Below are positions 60,124-64,000 of a stretch of 64,000 nucleotides of DNA, piece by piece (positions within the stretch are counted from its first letter, which is position 1; each line of letters begins with the position of its first letter). The DNA comes from Bacillus_AD sp047238185 (GTDB lineage Bacteria; Bacillota; Bacilli; Bacillales; DSM-1321). The stretch is from the NCBI RefSeq assembly GCF_047238185.1, contig NZ_JBDFMI010000001.1, positions 3,224,001-3,288,000 of the forward strand, in the 5' to 3' direction. Position numbers and translations under genes: made by a program. Under the pieces are notes generated by a model that saw only the letters and a list, made by a program, of their open reading frames with translations, was not told the origin of the DNA and did not search any database.

Positions 60124-60852
60124 TTATATATTTATTTCATCGTTGATTGATAGTAGACAGGATTGCGGCAGTTTCGCCTCCATTAGTACCTCGACCTCTT
60201 TCATCCTTGGGAAGGTATAAGAAGAGTTTTTGTACAGGAATTCATCCAAATATCCTGGATGGCACATGATTTCAACTCTCTGCCCATCTACAACCCTGCC
60301 AGGCAGGGAGCTAAAAAAATCTGTACTTACTCCCTCTCCATAAAAATCGAATAATGAAATATCCGAGTTCATTGCAACCCCCTTTATTCCTTCCCCTATC
60401 CTTCTGACAGGCACATCGTACATATTGGCCAAATTACGGACAACCCCTTGCAGCTCAGGAATCATATGTACATGATGGTGGCTATCGAGATGAGATAAAG
60501 CTCTGCCATAGGTCAGAAATTTTTCAATTTGGGCTGTCCATTCTTTCTCCACTTCTCGAGGATCAAGGTCAAAACGTTCCTTTAGATCATTCACCTTTTT
60601 GAAAGCGCCCTTCTCCGTAATCAATGTTCCGACTCCCTCAGAAAGCAAAGGCGAACCAGCTGTCAGCACTAAATGTACCCCTAACGATAAATTCTTATGG
60701 TGCACTGCCAGTCCAAATGCATGTTCCACCTCTCCCATATTCATCATTACAGTGGCCGAATTCAAAATTCCGTATTGATGGGCATCGATTATACCGTAGT
60801 TGACACCCCTGGATAATCCAAAATCATCTCCATTAATGATTACCTTTATCAT
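60124..60852 (-). CDS. chbG: Carbohydrate deacetylase ChbG (YdjC family)
   Basis: A 242-residue metal-dependent deacetylase. NGDDFGLSRGVNYG at the start supplies the catalytic Asp and metal ligand; LSHLDSHHHVHMIPEL near 120 gives the metal-binding histidines. Removes one acetyl group from chitobiose-6-phosphate in the E. coli pathway so that the following GH4 enzyme can act. AAAGGAGG precedes the ATG. Last gene of the PTS operon here. Confidence 0.9.
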   Translation of the reverse strand: MIKVIINGDDFGLSRGVNYGIIDAHQYGILNSATVMMNMGEVEHAFGLAVHHKNLSLGVHLVLTAGSPLLSEGVGTLITEKGAFKKVNDLKERFDLDPREVEKEWTAQIEKFLTYGRALSHLDSHHHVHMIPELQGVVRNLANMYDVPVRRIGEGIKGVAMNSDISLFDFYGEGVSTDFFSSLPGRVVDGQRVEIMCHPGYLDEFLYKNSSYTFPRMKEVEVLMEAKLPQSCLLSINDEINI

Positions 60853-60902
60853 CTCTTAACCTCCTTTTCTGCCATTCAACGAAACACGCAGACAACCTCT
60901 AA

Positions 60903-60929
60903 AAAAAAGAGGGAAGGCTATGCTTCCCC
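60903..60929 (-). terminator. Terminator after GH4 gene
   Basis: On the minus strand GGGAAGCATAGCCTTCCC, then TCTTTTTTTT. It lies between the GH4 gene and chbG, so chbG may be read by partial readthrough or its own promoter. Confidence 0.8.
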
Positions 60930-60951
60930 ATCAAATATTTATAAAAACCAT

Positions 60952-62265
60952 TTATGCAAATTGAGGCAAGTATTCCTTATGCGCCTCCAACATTTCATCC
61001 AGGATCTGTTTAGCGACAACATCGGACGGCACTAACGGATTGATCGCCATAGCAAGCAAGGCTGTATTGTAATCTCCGGTCACTGCCGCTTCGCAGGCGA
61101 CCCGCTCGAACGATTTAATTTGTTGGACCAATCCTCTAACTGCTACCGGCAAATCCCCCACCGATACAGGTTTTGGGCCATCCTTCGTAATCACACAATT
61201 CACTTCAACCGCCGAATCAGACGGAATGCTCGCGATCGCTCCATTGTTCCGCGTGTTGACCGGTTGTATATCGCCTTTATTATTATAAATGCTGGTCATT
61301 AGGCTGCAAGCGGCTTCGCTGTAATAAGCTCCTCCTCTCTTTTCCAATTGGGGCGGCTTTATGTCCAGATTCGGATCTTTATACAGCTCAAATAATTCCG
61401 CTTCAAGTTGTTTAACTACAACTCCGCGGCTTCCATTTTCAGCAGCTTCTCTCTGTTCCTCTTCAAGCATTTCCCGTGTTTTGTAATAGTAGCGGTGATA
61501 CGGGCAAGGAATCGCTTGAAGCGCCTGAATAAACTCCGGTTCCCAGTCCAAAGAGGCAATATTCTTCATCGTCATGTTTTGCTCCTTGGAAGTCAGCATA
61601 TCGATAACATCCTTTGTCACTTCTTTGCCGTCCAAATAGACATGCAGCCCGAACACCATATGATTTAATCCGGCAAAATCAACATGTACCCGCCCGCTAT
61701 CAACACCAAGCCATTCAGCAATATTCATTCTGATATGGATTGGAACATTGCACAGGCCGACCACTCTTTTGAAAGAGGTATAACGAAGAACTGCTTCCGT
61801 CACCATTCCCGCTGGGTTCGTGAAGTTAATCAACCATGCATCCGGGCACAATTCTTCAATATCCTTCACAATATCCAGAATAACCGGTATGGTGCGAAGC
61901 CCCTTGAATAATCCTCCCGGTCCGTTTGTTTCCTGGCCGATCACTCCATACTTCAATGGAATTTGTTCATCCAGAATACGGGCATCAATTTGCCCTATGC
62001 GCATTTGCGTGGTCACAAAATCCGCATCCTTCAATGCTTCCCGGCGATCCAGCGTCAGATGGACCTGCATGGGCACTCCCGCTTTTTCGACCATTCGCTT
62101 AGCCAGTTCACCGACTATATGTAACTTTTCCTTTCCTGCTTCAATATCGACCAACCATAACTCCTTAACCGGAAATTCATCATATCTCTTAATGAACCCT
62201 TCGACCAACTCAGGTGTATAGCTCGAACCTCCGCCGATCGTCACTACTTTAATTCCATCTTTCAT
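60952..62265 (-). CDS. celF: 6-phospho-beta-glucosidase, GH4 family
   Basis: A 437-residue NAD+- and Mn2+-dependent glycosidase. NAD-binding VVTIGGGSSYTPELVEGFI at the start; QTNGPGGLFKGLRT; INFTNPAGMVTEAVLRY; and GLCNVPIHIRMN, with the Cys and His that bind the metal. LicH/CelF/ChbF type: splits phosphorylated cellobiose or chitobiose imported by the PTS. ATG 62265 follows GGGGG. Full length. Confidence 0.93.
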   Translation of the reverse strand: MKDGIKVVTIGGGSSYTPELVEGFIKRYDEFPVKELWLVDIEAGKEKLHIVGELAKRMVEKAGVPMQVHLTLDRREALKDADFVTTQMRIGQIDARILDEQIPLKYGVIGQETNGPGGLFKGLRTIPVILDIVKDIEELCPDAWLINFTNPAGMVTEAVLRYTSFKRVVGLCNVPIHIRMNIAEWLGVDSGRVHVDFAGLNHMVFGLHVYLDGKEVTKDVIDMLTSKEQNMTMKNIASLDWEPEFIQALQAIPCPYHRYYYKTREMLEEEQREAAENGSRGVVVKQLEAELFELYKDPNLDIKPPQLEKRGGAYYSEAACSLMTSIYNNKGDIQPVNTRNNGAIASIPSDSAVEVNCVITKDGPKPVSVGDLPVAVRGLVQQIKSFERVACEAAVTGDYNTALLAMAINPLVPSDVVAKQILDEMLEAHKEYLPQFA

Positions 62266-62291
62266 CACTTTAGCCCCCTTGAAATAAAAGA

Positions 62292-62324
62292 AAAGAAGAG
62301 AAACAAGCTAGACTTCTCTTCTTT
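62292..62324 (-). terminator. Hairpin between EIIA and GH4 genes
   Basis: AAAGAAGAGAA / TTCTCTTCTTT stem with 11-base loop; T-rich tail on the minus strand. Attenuator or processing site. Confidence 0.6.
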
Positions 62325-62337
62325 ACATATGACATCC

Positions 62338-62661
62338 TTATTCTTTCGCCATCTTTTCATGCAAGAAGATAATTTCTTCAGCCAATTCTTTTACAGTAAT
62401 GGTTGTCATTAAATGATCCTGCGCATGAACCATCAAAATAGTTACATCATTCTTCTCTCCATTGGCCTCTGCCTGGATAAGAGAAGTCTGCGTTCGGTGC
62501 GCTTCATTCAATTCCCCTTTAGCGGATTCCACCTTTTCTCTTGCTTCCCCAATTTTCCCTTCACGTGCCAGATACATGGCTTCCATGATACTGCTGCGGG
62601 CATTCCCGCTGTGAAGGATCAATTGGAAAGCGATTTGATCTACTGATACAGACGCTGTCAT
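62338..62661 (-). CDS. celC: PTS EIIA, lactose/cellobiose family
   Basis: A 107-residue trimeric EIIA. The phospho-histidine lies in LMVHAQDHLMTTITVKELAE. ATG 62661 is used because GGAGGAGA lies upstream (7 bases); the frame is open to 62775 without a site. It passes phosphate to an EIIB not visible in the window (expected beyond the right edge). Confidence 0.9.
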   Translation of the reverse strand: MTASVSVDQIAFQLILHSGNARSSIMEAMYLAREGKIGEAREKVESAKGELNEAHRTQTSLIQAEANGEKNDVTILMVHAQDHLMTTITVKELAEEIIFLHEKMAKE

Positions 62662-62818
62662 GAGGTCTCCTCCTTTTCGTAAAAATAGTGCTTTTTTAAT
62701 GGCTTCCCGCCATTCCCTACTACTTATCCTATGGCGGGAAGCTGTCTGCTTCCACGGAATAGAGCCCTCTTTCAAATTAGATGGAGTCTATTATTCATCC
62801 ACTTAAGCGAAGATGGAA

Positions 62819-64000
62819 TTAAGCAGCCTGGCCGCCATTCTTGGCTTCGTTCAATTTCTTTTGATCCATTCGTTCCTGGATCATAACAAAAGGGAAATAG
62901 ATGACAATGGATATAATCAAGTTAACTGCTGCAAGCACCGCACCCGACACGTGCCCCCCTGTTGCGAGGAATCCACCAAACACGGCAGGCGTTACCCAAG
63001 GGATCGTCGTCACAACCGGATACACGATATGGGTCGACACCGCAATAAATGAAATAGCGGTCAATACAAGCGGTGTCAGGATAAATGGTATTGCCCAGAT
63101 CGGATTCAATACAATCGGCATACCGAACAAGACAGGTTCATTAATTTGGAATATCCCTGGCGGCATTCCTAATGCTACCATTTGTTTCCGTTTCTTGGAA
63201 GCGATCCACAAGGATATCAATAAACCAAGCGTCGCACCGGAACCGCCCAAGAATACAAAAGCGTCGAAGAAAGGGCCTGCCATGACATGGTATTTATCCA
63301 TATCCGTTACCTTGGCAGCGTACATATCAATATTTTCATTTCCTAGCTTTGTGAACAAAGGTGTTGTGATTCCGCCCAGGATATTCGGGCCGTGCAATCC
63401 AAGCATCCAGAACAGGTGGATCAATAATGCTAGAGCAAGCGCAAACGGCAATGAATCCGCTGAATTGGTCAATGGAGAGACCAAAATCCGGTTAATCCAA
63501 TCATGGAAATATTCTCCGTTTGTAACCATGCGGAAAAGCAAAGAAACTAATCCAAAGGCAAAAATAGTGATCATACCGGGAAATAATTTGGCGAAAGACC
63601 GGGAAACCGCTGGTGGCACGCCATCCGGCAATTTAATGACCAAATATTTCACTCTCGATAAACGCACAAACAATTCAGTTGCCAATAATGAAACAATAAT
63701 ACCGGTAAACAAGGCAGTTGAGTTGACGTATGAAATAGCGAAAAAATCTCCTGATGTTCCTGTGACTGCTTTTCCTTGAATGGTTAACGTAATATTAGCT
63801 ACACTCGGCGAAACGACAAAGAAGCAGGATAAAGCGACAAGCATCGCTTCAAAGCCATCGTCATTATAAGAGCGCGCTAATTTATATCCGATTCCGACAA
63901 CTGCGAAAATCGTCATAAAGGCAAGTGTACCGAACCATATATCCCCGCCTAGCTGGCGGTAGTTATCGCCGAAAATCGCAAGCATCATCTTATTATATGG
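62819..64000 (-). CDS. celB: PTS EIIC, cellobiose family (5' end off right edge)
   Basis: At least 393 residues, open through the right edge. The usual EIIC of this family has about 430-440, so about 45 N-terminal residues are missing. Hydrophobic segments throughout, with FWMLGLHGPNILGGITTPLF, FVFLGGSGATLGLLISLWI and GIFQINEPVLFGMPIVLNPI (the sugar-binding NEP motif). Imports cellobiose/chitobiose as the phosphate. First visible gene of the operon EIIC-EIIA-GH4-ChbG. Confidence 0.92.
   Translation of the reverse strand, partial: PYNKMMLAIFGDNYRQLGGDIWFGTLAFMTIFAVVGIGYKLARSYNDDGFEAMLVALSCFFVVSPSVANITLTIQGKAVTGTSGDFFAISYVNSTALFTGIIVSLLATELFVRLSRVKYLVIKLPDGVPPAVSRSFAKLFPGMITIFAFGLVSLLFRMVTNGEYFHDWINRILVSPLTNSADSLPFALALALLIHLFWMLGLHGPNILGGITTPLFTKLGNENIDMYAAKVTDMDKYHVMAGPFFDAFVFLGGSGATLGLLISLWIASKKRKQMVALGMPPGIFQINEPVLFGMPIVLNPIWAIPFILTPLVLTAISFIAVSTHIVYPVVTTIPWVTPAVFGGFLATGGHVSGAVLAAVNLIISIVIYFPFVMIQERMDQKKLNEAKNGGQAA

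Noticed and set aside
1..64000. tRNA or rRNA genes
   Set aside because: No cloverleaf-like segment or rRNA-like stretch was noticed on either strand by reading; no tool was available to scan for divergent ones.

Overview
The window comes from a spore-forming, low-GC Gram-positive of the Bacillaceae. The evidence is the set of resident genes (spoVR, the spore cortex-lytic enzyme SleL/YaaH, YhdB, YhcT/YhcU-like proteins, BdbC, alanine dehydrogenase, the YvgK-ModAB molybdate locus, KtrAB), strong GGAGG-type ribosome binding sites, and frequent TTG/GTG starts. The genus cannot be fixed from the sequence alone.

Bases 1 to about 21,250 are an AT-rich accessory island lodged in the sporulation gene spoVR. 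At the right edge the resident spoVR (minus strand, 21250-22044) stops after codon 264, exactly where the island begins. About 18.0 kb further left a second, full-length and clearly divergent spoVR (1855-3264) lies inside the island, with the same promoter architecture. A 45-base remnant of a third spoVR 3' end sits at 462-506. The island carries three large serine recombinases: two overlapping genes in one operon, and a third alone. It also has an IS21-family insertion that split a small gene at the head of the recombinase operon (6-bp target duplication CTTGGG), a roughly 0.5-kb block of 196-bp tandem repeats next to a helix-turn-helix protein, and a 46-bp palindrome. Its cargo is defence-like: SIR2-HerA, Septu (PtuA ATPase plus PtuB HNH nuclease), a GIY-YIG protein, a probable DGQHR-domain protein running off the left edge, and a 501-residue protein ending in a divergent DisA-type diadenylate cyclase domain. 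The last is the best candidate for something undescribed.

From 22 kb to the right edge the content is ordinary chromosome. It holds an ATPase and an RsgA-like GTPase, K+ uptake (ktrAB), VanZ, an NAD-dependent epimerase, SleL, YhdB, a BdbC/thioredoxin pair, a pseudouridine synthase, and a low-affinity phosphate transporter with its DUF47 partner. It continues with an MFS transporter, a CoxG-like protein, a PucR-type regulator, an ABC exporter, a complete Fur-type siderophore uptake locus (ATPase and binding protein divergent from two permeases), ald, a POT peptide transporter, an orphan LevR-type sigma-54 activator, the molybdate locus, and a Cache-PAS-GGDEF protein. It ends in a cellobiose/chitobiose PTS operon (EIIC, EIIA, GH4 phospho-beta-glucosidase, ChbG deacetylase) that runs off the right edge. 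Most transcription units are closed by clear intrinsic terminators, listed individually.
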